A stretch of 64,000 bases of DNA from Alentia gelatinosa (GCA_950022655.1 OX465587.1:23873716-23937715), one strand, 5' to 3'; counted from the first letter of the stretch, positions 12,701 through 22,397 are shown. The notes: a model not told the origin generated them from the letters alone. Numbers and translations are program-made.

Positions 12701-14761
12701 ATGTGTGATGGTATTGTGTGGTAAGTGTGAATGGTGGGAGTCTTTTGTTGTTGATGTGGTTATCGTGATGGGATACTTGCATCAGGGAAACAAACAAGGT
12801 AAGTGTGATGTTTAATGGACGCTATATATTACGGTTGGTTCATGAAGTGTCTCAGTTATTTCTACTCGTATAAAAAATAAAAGCTAACTTAGAAAGACGA
12901 AAACGAGATATGAACTAAATACCTTTGTTGACCGGGCTGTGTGTCTGGTGATGTGTTAAGAACTCTCCAGGATAGCGATGTCTTCCGCCATTTGTAGCCT
13001 GTAAGTATTAAACTTCAAGTTATGGCGTCATAGCATAACATAAACAAGCTTACATTACAACCCACTCATTCCACTGGTGGTTAACCATTTCTTCCTGAAA
13101 CACAAGTGCGCTACACCATGCTCCAATTTAGGATACACATAAGAGGAGTAGATAATTATAAAAACAAGAGATGTCTCTGGATGTTAGTTTGGGACCACCA
13201 CATGCATTTGACAGCTTGTGGGTTACTTACTAAACTTGTTTTCAAATTTTTCGTTCCGCTGGGGTCCGAAGCCAGACTCCGTGGTTGGAATTTTTTTTTT
13301 CACTTACTAAACTTGTTGTAATTCCCAAAATAATCCCGATGTGTTTACTTTTTTGGGGTTTGCATATCATTCCTCATTGAAGTACCCTCTCACCTGGTAC
13401 ATAAAAGTTGACTGGTTGATTTTTCTGGTCTGCGCTTTGCACATGCGCCGCTGGGTGGCCTACCCGGACTACATCCGGGTTACCACAACGGGGGGCATGC
13501 ATCTTCTGGCGGGTGGTGCGGTCTAGCTTTCCGGTTATGCGCAGTCCGTTCATCCGCTGGTAATCTCTGAAAGAGTAAACCCAGATTAACTAGCTGGTTC
13601 TGACTCTATCACATATGACATTGTTATATCGCATTCGATGAAATAACGAGCAATGAATTTCTGATAATGCATACTTGATGGCGGTGATTCGTTCCTCCGG
13701 GCTGCGCTGGACGTTGGGAGGAGCTTCCGCCAGATACCCATACCTCTCCAAATATTTCTGCAATATGTAGAAGATTGTTACATAATTATGGCTTTAAATT
13801 ATATCTATGGTAGGGATACAGATACTACAGATATCTAATATATCCTAGTCCAGGAATCTTAGTACACTGTCCATCAATGATCATAAACATATATATATAT
13901 ATATTTATATATATTATAGTGCGGATATCATATTTCAAGATATATCTTGTATGAATACCAGAGTACAAATATAGCAATACATGTATCATACAACACATAT
14001 CATGATTTATCCTACCCCTAAAATAAAATCCCATAGGCTTAACATTGAGTTTCCATATGCCACGCTGACTGGCATACAGAGTTTTATATGCCACTAGTGG
14101 CATACAGAAATTTTATCATGTAATATTCGAAAATCGAGGAGACAGGGTAGGATAAAATCAAAACCTGATTCGTTTTAATGGTGGCCACCGCATTCCACTC
14201 CTGGAGTTTTGGCTCCGGACTTCACTCGGCTTCGCCTCATGAAGTCACTATGCTAAACTCCAGTCGTGGCATACGGTGGCCAAGATTAAAACTCATCCAG
14301 TTTTACGATAATATAGGTCATACTATACTCATAGCATAAATATCCTAGCACAGGTATTACAATGCAGATATCATAATAAGAGAAAACGTAGTTAGTGAGC
14401 CCGCAGCGATTGCCATTCGAGATGTCCCGACGCCAGAGACGGAGGTCCGTATTTTATGAGACAAAAGGGCGAGAACGGAATTGCTACGGGTTCACTCACT
14501 ATGTTTTCTTATCATTAAACATAGACTCTCGGCCATAGGTGTATAATACACATATCATAAAACCCCCTTATGAAGGTAGGTAATCGATCTACTCACGTCG
14601 GCATTCAGTTTGGTGCTCGTGGCCGCCCTCGTCTCTAGAGCTGCTCGCAGACGAAGCTCCAAGTCCCGCAACGCCAAGCCACGGTCCACACCACTTCCTT
14701 CTCCCACCACCAGGAGCGCTGCCATCGCCATGCAGAGTAGGCACGTAGTGAAGTGCTCCAT
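6611..14761 (-). CDS. Matrix metalloproteinase, secreted, ten exons
   Basis: This is a zinc endopeptidase of the matrixin family, expected to act outside the cell on matrix or cell-surface proteins. Exons (minus strand): 14761-14597, 13757-13675, 13566-13394, 12998-12923, 11691-11546, 10744-10499, 10114-10010, 9486-9316, 8330-8189, 6719-6611. All junctions are GT-AG, phases agree, and the sum is 1416 nt (471 aa plus stop). Order: signal peptide (about 1-20), propeptide with cysteine switch PRCGNPD (Cys110), catalytic domain with [12 protein letters not shown] (His253, Glu254, His257, His263) and Met-turn ALM (Met271), a Pro/Ala-rich hinge (about 298-318), then hemopexin repeats from PDIC (Cys322). 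No RXKR furin site, fibronectin insert or membrane anchor is seen. The hemopexin part is only about 150 residues, about three blades, against about 190 for four. It either ends at the stop in exon 10 or splices on from a GTACGT just before it. Which MMP paralogue this is cannot be told. Confidence 0.9.
6866..6965. repeat. Relative of the TTTCCATTGGC MITE family
   Basis: The segment begins AAGCCTGTTTCTATTGGCCG and continues with CTGTTTCCATTGACTGG. This resembles the ends of the element at 10967-11262. It is probably a truncated or rearranged copy in the last MMP intron. Confidence 0.35.
7093..7232. repeat. Long imperfect hairpin
   Basis: The segment folds on itself. GAAACCTATTCAAGT at the left end is the reverse complement of ACTTGAATAGGTTTC at the right end, and further inside GTCAGAGCT pairs with AGCTCTGAC. 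The tip is ATGGCTTTGCCTTGTG, with GGC-TTT-GCC at the apex. Arms are about 65 bases with mismatches. It lies in the last MMP intron and resembles the hairpin modules of the A and B elements. Confidence 0.65.
7494..8135. repeat. Minisatellite, about 16-bp unit
   Basis: About 40 degenerate copies of GATGGGTAGGCAGGTT lie in the MMP intron between exons 9 and 10. The Thr/Pro/Asn-rich open frames on the minus strand here are by-products of the repeat and not genes. Confidence 0.85.
8189..8330 (-). CDS. MMP exon 9: hemopexin blade 2 to start of blade 3
   Basis: It encodes residues 389-436. [20 protein letters not shown], then [23 protein letters not shown] follow the hemopexin pattern. The frame requires the acceptor GGGAG|CC rather than the stronger-looking AACAG four bases earlier, which would run into a stop, so the first residue is uncertain. 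The donor is AA|GTGAGA, phase 2. Confidence 0.75.
8541..8747. repeat. Tandem 101-bp duplication containing a hemopexin-like peptide
   Basis: The unit AAATCCCACAGAGCTTACAC... through ...CTTGAGGGGAGGTAG occurs twice (about 8541-8641 and 8642-8747). On the minus strand each copy reads [17 protein letters not shown] followed by GTAACA, a possible donor. This resembles the start of a hemopexin blade (AAF-x5-GK-x-Y-x-F). It lies between MMP exons 8 and 9 and does not fit the phase of the main transcript. It may be alternative or relic exons. Confidence 0.6.
9316..9486 (-). CDS. MMP exon 8: hemopexin blade 1 to start of blade 2
   Basis: It encodes residues 332-389. [14 protein letters not shown], then [22 protein letters not shown] and YTYFFKG are typical hemopexin repeat signatures (blade strands F/Y-F-F/V-K-G-x-x-x-W, then the P-x-x-hydrophobic-AAF turn). 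The donor is AAAG|GTAAGA, phase 1. Confidence 0.85.
10010..10114 (-). CDS. MMP exon 7: hinge and start of hemopexin domain
   Basis: It encodes residues 297-332. A Pro/Ala/Gly-rich hinge is followed by [13 protein letters not shown], the start of hemopexin blade 1. Its Cys322 normally pairs with a Cys at the end of blade 4. The donor is CTAG|GTAAGC, phase 1. Confidence 0.85.
10499..10744 (-). CDS. MMP exon 6: catalytic zinc site
   Basis: It encodes residues 215-297. GVLAHAFYP, then HFDEAEAW, then [12 protein letters not shown] and the Met-turn [11 protein letters not shown], ending [11 protein letters not shown], is a textbook matrixin active-site exon. All three zinc ligands and the catalytic Glu are present, so the enzyme should be active. 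The acceptor is CCTACAG|GGGGC and the donor TATG|GTAAG, phase 1. Confidence 0.93.
10967..11262. mobile_element. MITE with TTTCCATTGGC-type inverted ends
   Basis: The left end AAGCCCCGTTTCCATTGGCG pairs with the right end, whose reverse complement begins AAGGCCTGTTTTCATTGGCT. The interior contains TCAGTCAATGGAAACGA and GATTATGCAAT. Related sequence occurs at about 1654-1920 and 6866-6965. There is no coding capacity. It sits in the MMP intron between exons 5 and 6. Confidence 0.6.
11546..11691 (-). CDS. MMP exon 5: catalytic domain, structural zinc and calcium loop
   Basis: It encodes residues 166-215. [17 protein letters not shown] and FASGNHGDG match the conserved central part of the catalytic domain. 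The His and Asp of NHGDG normally help bind the structural zinc, and the loop binds calcium. The loop after GDG (VQNAFDRQG) is slightly longer than the usual YPFDGPGG. The donor is CAGG|GTGAGT, phase 1. Confidence 0.88.
11770..12421 (+). mobile_element. Hairpin element B, copy 1, interrupted by element A
   Basis: The left part (about 11770-11965) and right part (about 12284-12421) match the uninterrupted B copy at 36750-37085. The left module ends in GGGTATACAGTAAATA. The right module is a long hairpin from CCATGCTTGTACAAG to CTTGTGCAGCATGG, with tip GGAACTCGGCGTAAACGCC. A complete A element (11979-12281) lies between them. It is in the MMP intron between exons 4 and 5. Confidence 0.75.
11979..12281 (+). 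mobile_element. Bipartite hairpin element A, copy 1
   Basis: The 303-bp element begins TATCCTACCCC and ends TTTTACGATA. Its left module closes with GGGTAGGATA, the reverse complement of its start, and contains ATGCCACTAGTGGCAT. The right module is a hairpin: TTTTAATCTTGGCCACCG pairs with the segment ending CGGTGACCAAGATTAAA, with tip CTTCACTCGGCTTCGCC. There is no ORF. It may be flanked by a duplicated TA. Confidence 0.8.
12490..12640 (+). repeat. Degenerate B-like fragment
   Basis: GAATTTTGGGTACATAACAAAGATAGAACAAC resembles the junction of the two modules in element B, and TTTATTCACGGGACG pairs with CGTTCCGTAAATAAA just downstream. It is probably an eroded relative next to B copy 1. Confidence 0.4.
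12923..12998 (-). CDS. MMP exon 4: first strand of catalytic domain
   Basis: It encodes residues 141-166. [19 protein letters not shown] matches the start of matrixin catalytic domains (W-x-K-x-x-L-x-Y/W-R-I/V, then S-P-D). The acceptor is TTACAG|GC and the donor AAAG|GTATTT, phase 2. Confidence 0.85.
13394..13566 (-). CDS. MMP exon 3: cysteine switch
   Basis: It encodes residues 83-141. It carries the peptidoglycan-binding-like helix ([15 protein letters not shown]), then PRCGNPD, whose Cys110 holds the catalytic zinc in the latent enzyme. A linker of about 26 residues follows before the catalytic domain. I chose the donor CCAG|GTGAGA because it keeps phase 1 and leads into the conserved KWRK segment. 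Earlier GT sites (GTAACC, GTAGTC, GTAGGC) would break the motif or the phase. Confidence 0.85.
13675..13757 (-). CDS. MMP exon 2: prodomain helix
   Basis: It encodes residues 56-83. KYLERYGYL matches the near-invariant start of the matrixin prodomain (consensus F/YLxxYGYL). The acceptor is TTGCAG|AAA and the donor AA|GTATGC, phase 2. Confidence 0.85.
14008..14310 (+). mobile_element. Bipartite hairpin element A, copy 2
   Basis: Same 303-bp structure as 11979-12281: TATCCTACCCC start, internal GGGTAGGATA, hairpin with CTTCACTCGGCTTCGCC tip, TTTTACGATA end. By eye identity to copy 1 exceeds 90 percent, so the family has been active fairly recently. It lies in MMP intron 1. Confidence 0.8.
14597..14761 (-). 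CDS. MMP exon 1: signal peptide and start of propeptide
   Basis: It encodes residues 1-55. The ATG at 14759-14761 begins [20 protein letters not shown], a typical hydrophobic signal peptide. The reading frame stays open upstream but without another ATG. The rest is an Arg/Leu/Ala-rich helix-like segment of the prodomain. The donor is GAC|GTGAGT, phase 0. Confidence 0.85.
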
Positions 14762-14980
14762 GTCACCTGGCGTGCTCAACGCTGCTCAGTGCTTTCTGTA
14801 TTTCCCCGAAGATTTCCAAGTTCTCTGTGGTCAACTGTGGGTCGTTGCAGACAATATCGCCCCTCACGCTGCTTCTGCTGCTGATTCGCCTGGAGGTGTG
14901 TGTATAGAGTGTGATGGGCTACGGATGGGCTGAGCTGCTCGGAGGTTACACAGTGAACGTCTCCTGTCTATAACGCCGAG

Positions 14981-14988
14981 CTATATAG
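14981..14988 (-). promoter_or_regulatory. Putative TATA box of the MMP gene
   Basis: CTATATAG in a GC-richer context lies about 220 bp upstream of the MMP start codon on the minus strand. Inducible MMP genes commonly have TATA promoters at about -30, which would put the transcription start near 14955. This is inferred from position and motif only. Confidence 0.45.
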
Positions 14989-14999
14989 GGTCCTGCCCA

Positions 15000-15735
15000 C
15001 ATGATCTCTAAGACATGCTGCATCATAGACTTGCCAAGGCACCACCTCACCGTAAAATTATATAGTATCAAAATCTACTTGGTATACATTTCTCTGTCTC
15101 TATTGGTGAGATCCGATATGATCCAAGACTTTCAAATTTTAACGCCACCTTCAAACTGTGACAACTCGATCTCATCAAGATCACATAATCTCTCAGTCCA
15201 TTTTATATCAATTTTATTCTTTTGTCATTTTTTATTCTTATTTCATCTGTAATCATGAACTCCAATAGGGTTATAAATAGATTATATTTTTGAAAGATCT
15301 TTCTCAAGAGCAGTGGGCTTTGGCTATTCTAGCCAGTTGTATGCTCACATCCCCTCCCACCTTTTTAACAGGCTGCGTTGCCTGATTCTGAGGCTGGACC
15401 ATGATAATGTGTATAGACCAGAGACTTAGAGCCTATTTACATCAAGCTTAGGAACACGTCAGAAATCAGGACATACCTATATCCGGGGCTCAGAACCCGG
15501 TTTTACCAGGTTCTTGACCTCTGGGCGTGATTTACAGTTGTTGATAGAGACGTATGTGTTATAAATAAAAGCATACCTCTAAATACAGATAGCTGTTTTA
15601 CGCCCACACTTCATTGTGTGCAGGATGTAACTAGTGCGGCCGTCTACCTTTTTAAATATTTTTTTTCATAACTGAAGTCATGTCACTGTTACAATAATGT
15701 TTTTCTCTCTTGCATGATCTTGCATAAAGGAGAAT
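15000..15735. other. Region upstream of the MMP gene, no gene recognised
   Basis: It lies upstream of the putative TATA box. The open frame at 15001-15252 (plus) is AT-rich and unremarkable. I saw no second promoter motif or exon that could be defended. Confidence 0.3.
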
Positions 15736-15739
15736 TAAA

Positions 15740-16620
15740 AAAGTGGCATTTGGGGGGATTCAAGTAGACGGTTTATCTATGACTATCTCTTTACCAAAGG
15801 AGAGGTTAGACAAATTATTCACGGTCCTAGATGAATTTTTGCTAAAAACAAAAGCCACATATAGAGATATTCAAGTCCTTTGCGGTGTTTAACACACTCC
15901 GGTGTGGTAGTAGAACCTTTTTCCATAGGCTTATCAATCATGATCGTACCATAAAGTAGAGGTACTACACACAAATGCTATTGCCAGCTTGGGTAAAGGA
16001 CGACCTTGAATGGTGGAAGAACGTTTGTCAAACTTTTAATAGAGCTTCATCGATTATCAAACCTTATGAACATGGTAGAGTGACGGACTCTTCTATGTCT
16101 ACTTTGGCACTATTTTTTATATTGACTTGTTGGATGGTGCCTGTGACCCAGCAGTACAACTGACCGATGTGGTTGATATTCATCATTTTATTTATGGTCC
16201 ATCTGAATTTGATCATTCTTATGACACCAAAGTCAGAGAATTATGGTCTGTGGTTTATTTATAATTATGATTATGGTTTTCCTGATTCTCATTTAATAAT
16301 ACGTGTTCTTCTAGGAATAAAAAGGGTCTATTTGAGAAGTTAGATTTCAATCTAGATCATCATCTATGATGGATATAAGATTTCTTTTTTCTTCTTTGAA
16401 TATTGACATTGATGTTTAGTTTGAAGGTTACTTGTTTATTAGGATTTCATGGCCTATTGCGTAAATCTAATCTCATGGAGGAAGAAATATGAATTGAATT
16501 GTCAGATGTTGAATTTTTCAATGATATGACTATGGTGCATTTTACACGTTCAAAGATAACAGTTGGGTATCATCCATATTTTGAAGGTAAATAGTCCACC
16601 TTTTTTTCAGTTCATGTCTA
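15740..16620 (+). pseudogene. DIRS-type retrotransposon relic (RT/RNase H and recombinase pieces)
   Basis: Broken frames on the plus strand read SMTISLPKERLDKLFTVLD and KATYRDIQVLCGV, then LPAWVKDDLEWWKNV and TDSSMS, then RELWSVVYL, and last LLGFHGLLRKSNL. In DIRS elements these correspond to the RT-RNase H connection, the RNase H domain and the first catalytic region of the tyrosine recombinase. Frameshifts, stops and deletions make it inactive. It differs clearly from the nearby 18171-22900 element, so it represents another, older lineage. Confidence 0.7.
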
Positions 16621-16649
16621 AATTAATTTCGAAGACTTTATACCCTTAC

Positions 16650-18088
16650 GGTACTTCTCTGGCGCCCCAGTTTCCAGGAAAAACCATGAAATTCACAGGG
16701 AATATGCTGCATTGTATGTACTCATGTGAAATAGCTATATTTATGTATGTAGGCATCTATGCATGTAGGAATGTATCTAAGTATCCCACACAAAATAGGA
16801 TACAAGCATAACACACAGTCACAAACAAAACTTATACTTATACCATAAAAACGCCAACCCACACACAGACGCAGAGCTATGCCAAAATGCAGACACTGCT
16901 ATAACAACCTACGACATACGTGCACCCCATTACACACACGAGACGACATCAGGCTCTCAAATACAACACAAACATCCCCAAGCGAGTTCTGTCACCGTGT
17001 TTTGGGCCGCCTTGTCACAGCGATGTACACATTGACGTCAGTGACAACAGATGACTTCCGGCAACGACTAGGTGGCGGCTCATCCGCGTCAAAAGAAAAT
17101 AATCAAAAAACGGTCAAGTGCCGTATTCCGCTGTCTTTACCACTACTCCTGCTGTATTTGGTATTTTTCTTTTCCTCTGGCCAAGGCGGTTCAGGAAGCT
17201 GTACATGTTCTTTTCCCTCTGTGAATACAACGAATTATGTTATGGTGCCACTTTTAGGTAATATCTCTTCATAAACTGGCATAAGCAGAAGCACATGGTC
17301 ACATTATTTCAGTTGATCTTTTGGAGTTTTTCTTATTGACAGGGGGTGGATATGTGTATATTGTGTATATATTCCTCTGTATGCACCTCTACATGCCCCC
17401 TATGTTGTTCTTTTTTTAGTATGTTCAGACGTTGATGGTTGAAAATCATGTATACTATATGAACCTCATTGCGTCAATAAACAACTTAAAAAAAAAAAAA
17501 ATAATAATGATTTAAAATCAGCCTGAGAATGAAACCTCTTCTAATCATGGATATTTTAAATATCAGAAATATGTGGGCACTCATGATAACAATTTCTCAA
17601 ATGTTGACATTGTTTTTGTCAAACTCGTAGGGAGCAGAACACAGCCCGGGCCCACTACCATGACACTGACAGCTTTACACGTTAAAATCCAGGTGGCTTT
17701 CGGTGGGACGGCTTGCAGTTCAAATCCATTCAATGTGATAGTAAGGCAGTTTAAATTGAGTAATCCAGCATGCATATAGCTTTACAAAGTCAGTCTGACC
17801 AAGTCGCAATATTGGTGAGGATGACATCAGATTCCCACTTATGATACCATTATAAGTGATTTAGTGATGCATTTAGTGATGTCCGAATAGAGGTTCGACG
17901 GTGGAATTCATGATGACCATTTTTATCACTGCATGAAAACCCCCCCTTTAATCATCGTATAAATGCATGTATCTGATGTACATTGGCATGTTTCTAAGTA
18001 TATACGCCCACATTTCATGCCAGCATATGCAGGGTATACAATATTGTCTCCTCATGTATACGGAAGCGTAATGGCTGTATTTGCCACC
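16650..18088. other. Intergenic stretch, no gene recognised
   Basis: The 131-codon open frame at 16879-17274 has a Leu/Phe-rich stretch (LPLLLLYLVFFFSS) but no family resemblance, and it lacks splice or promoter context. I see no other feature. Confidence 0.3.
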
Positions 18089-18089
18089 A

Positions 18090-18162
<73 letters not shown>

Positions 18163-18170
18163 ATATATAT
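18089..18170. repeat. (AT)n microsatellite, left part
   Basis: This is an almost pure AT dinucleotide run. Together with the AT run at about 22893-22917 it flanks the Ngaro-type element, which suggests insertion into one microsatellite. Confidence 0.9.
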
Positions 18171-18386
18171 ATTATTATATAACTACGTTTATATAAATAT
18201 AAATTATCAACCAATACCCTTCACAGGTTTATTCACTGCAATATATAATTTGTTGTTTTGCGTCACCTATACTTTCCAGGTTACCCAGTTACCTGATGCG
18301 GTAACCGGAGGTTTCTTGGTGACGCTTATTTGGTTTAAACAACATTCCGCTCTTAACTGCTCACCTGAGCAGTCGATTTTTAATCT
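18171..18386 (+). repeat. Split direct repeat A1 of the Ngaro-type element
   Basis: It runs from ATTATATAACTACG to CAGTCGATTTTTAATCT and is repeated at 22496-22710 with only a handful of differences. It contains the palindrome GGTTACCTGATGCGGTAACC-like core (in A1, AGTTACCTGATGCGGTAACC). Confidence 0.85.
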
Positions 18387-18410
18387 CGGAGAGGTTAAAA
18401 GACCTAAAGC

Positions 18411-19355
18411 ATGGGTGGGTCAAGGAAGAAGGCGCCTTCTATGAAGGCTGATGATATACACTCAGGAATGGATGTTCTTGGGGAATATTTGGATGATATG
18501 CCAAATGTTTTTGTGGGAAAAAATGCGGAATTGAGGGCTACGGCAACTTCGCGAGACGGGCAAGCCGGCGGGCAGTCTGGAGCGACAGCGAGTTCGGAGG
18601 AGGGTGATGAGAGTTCTTCTGCAGCAGCTACAGGTGGAGCGAATTCCAAGATAGAGAAGAGGATGGATGATCTGGAATCGTCGATTTCTACCATTCTTCG
18701 TCTGGTGACTACAAATAATAGGAATTCAAGAGAAAATCGTTCCAAGTCGAGGCAACACAGAAGAGTTTCTACAAGATCATCCCCGAGCAGCTCAAGAGAT
18801 TCAAGTGCGAGTTCTGAATCTAAGTCGAGATCAAGAAGTTCTGACGATAGGAAAAAGAAAACTGGTAAATATGATACTTCCAGATATCTTGAGAAGGGGG
18901 AAAAAATTAGCTCTTACGAAAGTTTGGTGTTAGTTAATCTGAAAATGCTAAAAGAAATGTTTGAAAATGGGAAAGATATTTCTGGCGTAGTCGACCATCA
19001 GATCCTTCTTGCAGAAAAGGCTAAAACACGAGTTTTTCAAAGCGAAGCTCTGATTAGGTACGATAAATCCGTTAAGGAAAGAGCAAACAAAAAAGGTATT
19101 AAGTCATTCGCTACTATCAATCCTAGCGATATTGTTAGGCATTTGTTGTATGATGGGACAATTAATGCCAAAAATGCAAAACAGATAAAGACAAAAGCGA
19201 CAAACTCTGGTTTTTCTCACACTTGTAACGCTTATAACAAACAAGAAAATGGTTGTACTTTTACAAACTGTAGATATCGACATTATTGCAGTGTTTGTCA
19301 CTCCAGTAGTCACGGGGCTTTCTCGTGTCAAAACAAGAAGACAAATACCAAATGA
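18411..19355 (+). CDS. Ngaro-type ORF1, Gag-like protein with C-terminal zinc knuckles
   Basis: The frame has 314 codons. The N-terminal half is acidic and then Ser/Arg-rich (SRSRSSDDRKKK). The middle is helical and Lys-rich, as in DIRS-order Gag proteins. The C-terminus has two Cys/His clusters: C-x8-C-x4-C-x3-H (CNAYNKQENGC then CRYRH) and C-x2-C-x4-H-x4-C (CSVCHSSSHGAFSC). These probably bind nucleic acid in the retrotransposition particle. The frame stays open after the TGA at 19353-19355, up to 19607, so the ORF may originally have been longer, ending in overlap with ORF2. Confidence 0.8.
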   Translation: MGGSRKKAPSMKADDIHSGMDVLGEYLDDMPNVFVGKNAELRATATSRDGQAGGQSGATASSEEGDESSSAAATGGANSKIEKRMDDLESSISTILRLVTTNNRNSRENRSKSRQHRRVSTRSSPSSSRDSSASSESKSRSRSSDDRKKKTGKYDTSRYLEKGEKISSYESLVLVNLKMLKEMFENGKDISGVVDHQILLAEKAKTRVFQSEALIRYDKSVKERANKKGIKSFATINPSDIVRHLLYDGTINAKNAKQIKTKATNSGFSHTCNAYNKQENGCTFTNCRYRHYCSVCHSSSHGAFSCQNKKTNTK

Positions 19356-19506
19356 AATGCATATCCGAGTAACCACGTAGATACTTGCGGTAAAGTTGAT
19401 ACAATGTCTCATGTTATTAATAGAAACCATGTGACTGACCACATTCCAGAAAAATCAGGTCAGGTCAGGTCAAATAACGCTAACGGTAGCGGTAGATTGA
19501 GTATTA

Positions 19507-21441
19507 ATGACACAGATTTACCACAGGTTGCTCAAAAGGATAGAAGTCAAGTATCTGATGGGGAATTGGATACGATATGTTCAGAAAAAGACAAAGGTGG
19601 TACTTGATATCCAAAATGTAAAGTTTGATAATTTTTCAGATTTGAATTTGAAAAGAGTAAAAACCGTTGAGATTAACTCTGACATGTCAGTGAAGTCAGA
19701 GTTTAGATTTAAACCAAACGATATTTATCTACCTATTTGGGATTCAGAGAATTCGTTAGATTTTGATATAGACTGTATCAACAATGTTTGTAATTGTGAC
19801 CATTTTATAGGCGAATTTGAGGCTCAACTTAAACCTTGCCGTATTAAGCATTACCTCTGGGGGCCTAATAGTACCAGTACTTTAAAGGAATTTGATAAAA
19901 AATTCGTTTATAACGGGTTTGTTAACGGATTTTCAATAGTTGATGATGGGTGTGACACTAACTATTGTTGTGAAAATTACAATTCTATACTAGAACCCGA
20001 TATTTATCGCGAAATGTCCGATATAATCGAAAGTGAGCTTTCATCTAGCAAAGTAGCCTATGCCTCATTAAAGCCTAAATGCGTTCATTCTTTAAGCGCT
20101 GTAATTAAATCAAATGGTAAACTTAGGCCTATTACGGACTGCTCAAGCCCAGATAAAACTAGTATCAACAACTTCATGGATACTACCTACGAGGTGTTTT
20201 CTTATAATATGGTCTATGATGCTGTTAAAGATCTAAAAGGTAACAAATTTTTAAGTGTAGTAGATATCAAATCAGCCTATCGTTCAGTGAACGTGAGAGC
20301 TGATCAAACTTGTTTTCAAGGGTTTTCTTGGGATTTAGGCAATGGCCCAACGTTTTTCGAAGACAAACGTCTGTGTTTCGGGTTGAAATGCGCACCAAAT
20401 ATTTTTACCAGAATATCCAATTTGGTAGTTGACATAGCAAGTCAGAATGGTATATTTGGAGTCACCAATTATTTGGATGATTTTCTAGTAATCGGAGTTG
20501 ACTACATTGATTGTTTAACAAAACGTAATGCACTTATTGACATTCTCTGTAATATTGGCTTTGAAGTGTCCATGTAAAAAGTGACTGATCCCTCGAGATC
20601 GACTGTTTTTCTGGGGATTTTGATAAATTCTGAAGAATTAACACTATCTTTGCCAGAAGGTAAAATCGAAAAGCTCAAAAAATCGATTGAAACAATCCGG
20701 GAAAATAATATGGTATCGAAAAAAGAGTTAGAACAGATAGGGGGGTTAGTTTCCTTCTGTTCTCAGGTGGTACGTGGAGGCAGAACGTTTAGTTGCAGGA
20801 TTTTCGATCTTTCTGCTTCAAGCGCAAAACGAGGAAAAATTAAATTGACCCACAATTTACTTGAAGATCTGAATTGGTGGTGCAAATTTTGTAATGTTTT
20901 TTATGGCAAGGAAATTATTCAACGCCAATGTAATCATTGCACGATTATTTCAGACTCGTCTATGCTAGGTTTTGGGGCTTGGGCAGGCCTCGATTTTTTC
21001 TATGGTTCTTGGAACGATGATAAATGTGAAATTATTGAAAATTCTCATTTTGAGAAATCTCCTGAATTGGAAATTATTGAACAGAATATTAACCTTTATG
21101 AACTTTGGCCTGTATTGGTCGGTGTTAAACGATGGTCCCAATGTTATAAAAACTGCAGAGTAAGTATTATCACTGATAACATGCAAGTATTGGCTATGAT
21201 CAATACTGGTCGTAGCAGGAACAAACAGTGCATGGCCTGGCTACGAGAGCTGTTTTGGGTCTGTTTTTTAAATAATTTAAGCCTAGCAGCATCTTATATC
21301 AGATCATCTGAAAATATTTTAGCTGATCAATTGTCTCGGTTAAATTACAGGGGTGTACCAGAAAAAATCGTTAAAACACTTTCAGACAAAGGAATGTTTG
21401 GTTTCAATTACAGATATAATCCTGGAATCTCTGTTGGTTAA
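19507..21441 (+). pseudogene. Ngaro-type reverse transcriptase and RNase H ORF, one in-frame stop
   Basis: The frame runs from 19507 to 21441, broken by a TAA at 20575-20577. The first 356 codons hold the reverse transcriptase: fingers and palm with SVVDIKSAYRS, the KCAPNIF region and the catalytic box NYLDDFLVIG. The second part begins with VTDPSRSTVFLGILI, as DIRS elements do, followed by RNase H with IISDSS, ELWPVL, IITDN and ADQLSRL, which supply the acidic residues. It would copy element RNA into DNA. A single base change explains the stop. The first ATG (19507) lies before the conserved region and overlaps the extended Gag frame, so the true start is uncertain. It overlaps the recombinase ORF by about 89 nt. 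Confidence 0.85.
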
Positions 21442-22369
21442 ACAGAAGTTGGTTCTACGAGGATGTGTTTCTGAAAATACTAAGAAGGTCAGGAATAAGC
21501 AGTTATCCTGCTATTATCGTTTTTGCGACGATAGGGAATGGTCTTATTTCCCAACCAATAATTCTCATTTATCGTTATATTGTGTATTTTTGTCACAATG
21601 TTTAAAACCAATTTCTATCAGAAATTATATCTCAGCAGTCAATTTTGAAAATAAACTGAGAGGTCATAATGATATGTCATCGGATTTTCTTATTAAGATG
21701 ACCATAAAAGGTTTAACCCGGTTAGGGGATAACAGTTCGAATTCCAGGTATCCCATAACAGTTTTAGATATGAGGTCTCTGTTTTCAAAATTAAAAATGT
21801 CTTCAGATGAAGATTTGGTTATTTGGATTTCTTTCCTCTTAGGGTTTAGAGGATTATTAAGGAAATCGCATTTCACAATTTCCAGTCATACTCTCTGAAG
21901 GAGAGACTTGTCTATTTCCAGTAATCACTTGGAAATTAAAATTTCTTCATCTAAAGAAGACCAGTTAGGTCTAGATAAAAAAATTCTCCGTTTTGATCGA
22001 ATCCCAGAGTCTATATTTTGTCTGTACAAATTTTTCAATTTATATCTATCACGGTATAATCCTCATGCAGACAATTTTCTGCTACAATTACCCTCGGGTA
22101 AGGTTCTATTGCTACTAAATTACCAGAAAGTTAATAATAAATTGAAATCTCTTTCAAGGTTGTGTGGCTTCGGAGATGACCGGGTTTCCTGTCACTCGTT
22201 GAGGCACAGAGGGGCGACCTTTCTAAAGGACATAGGGGTGGATATCAATGATATCAAGGCTCGAGGTAATTGGTCGTCCTCGGCGGTTTACTCTTATTTG
22301 CATGAAACCTCTATGTCGGTCGCTTCCTCAGATTTAATTGCTTCGAAATTTTTTAAATGTATTAATTGA
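21353..22369 (+). pseudogene. Ngaro-type tyrosine recombinase ORF, one in-frame stop
   Basis: The frame runs from 21353 to 22369 and is broken by a TGA at 21896-21898. Catalytic landmarks of lambda-integrase-like recombinases are visible: an arginine in LLGFRGLLRKSH, the H-x-x-R motif in CHSLRHRGATF, a GNW segment in the ARGNWSS stretch, and the nucleophilic tyrosine in AVYSYLHET near the end. In DIRS-order elements this enzyme integrates the circular DNA without making a target duplication. This agrees with the absence of any duplication other than the AT microsatellite. The short distance between the stop and the R motif suggests a recent point mutation. Confidence 0.85.
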
Positions 22370-22397
22370 ACTCTGTTGTGTCTGGCGGGTTTCTGCA

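Noticed and set aside
16879..17274. 131-codon plus frame with a Leu/Phe-rich segment
   Set aside because: No signal-peptide position, family motif, splice context or repeat support.
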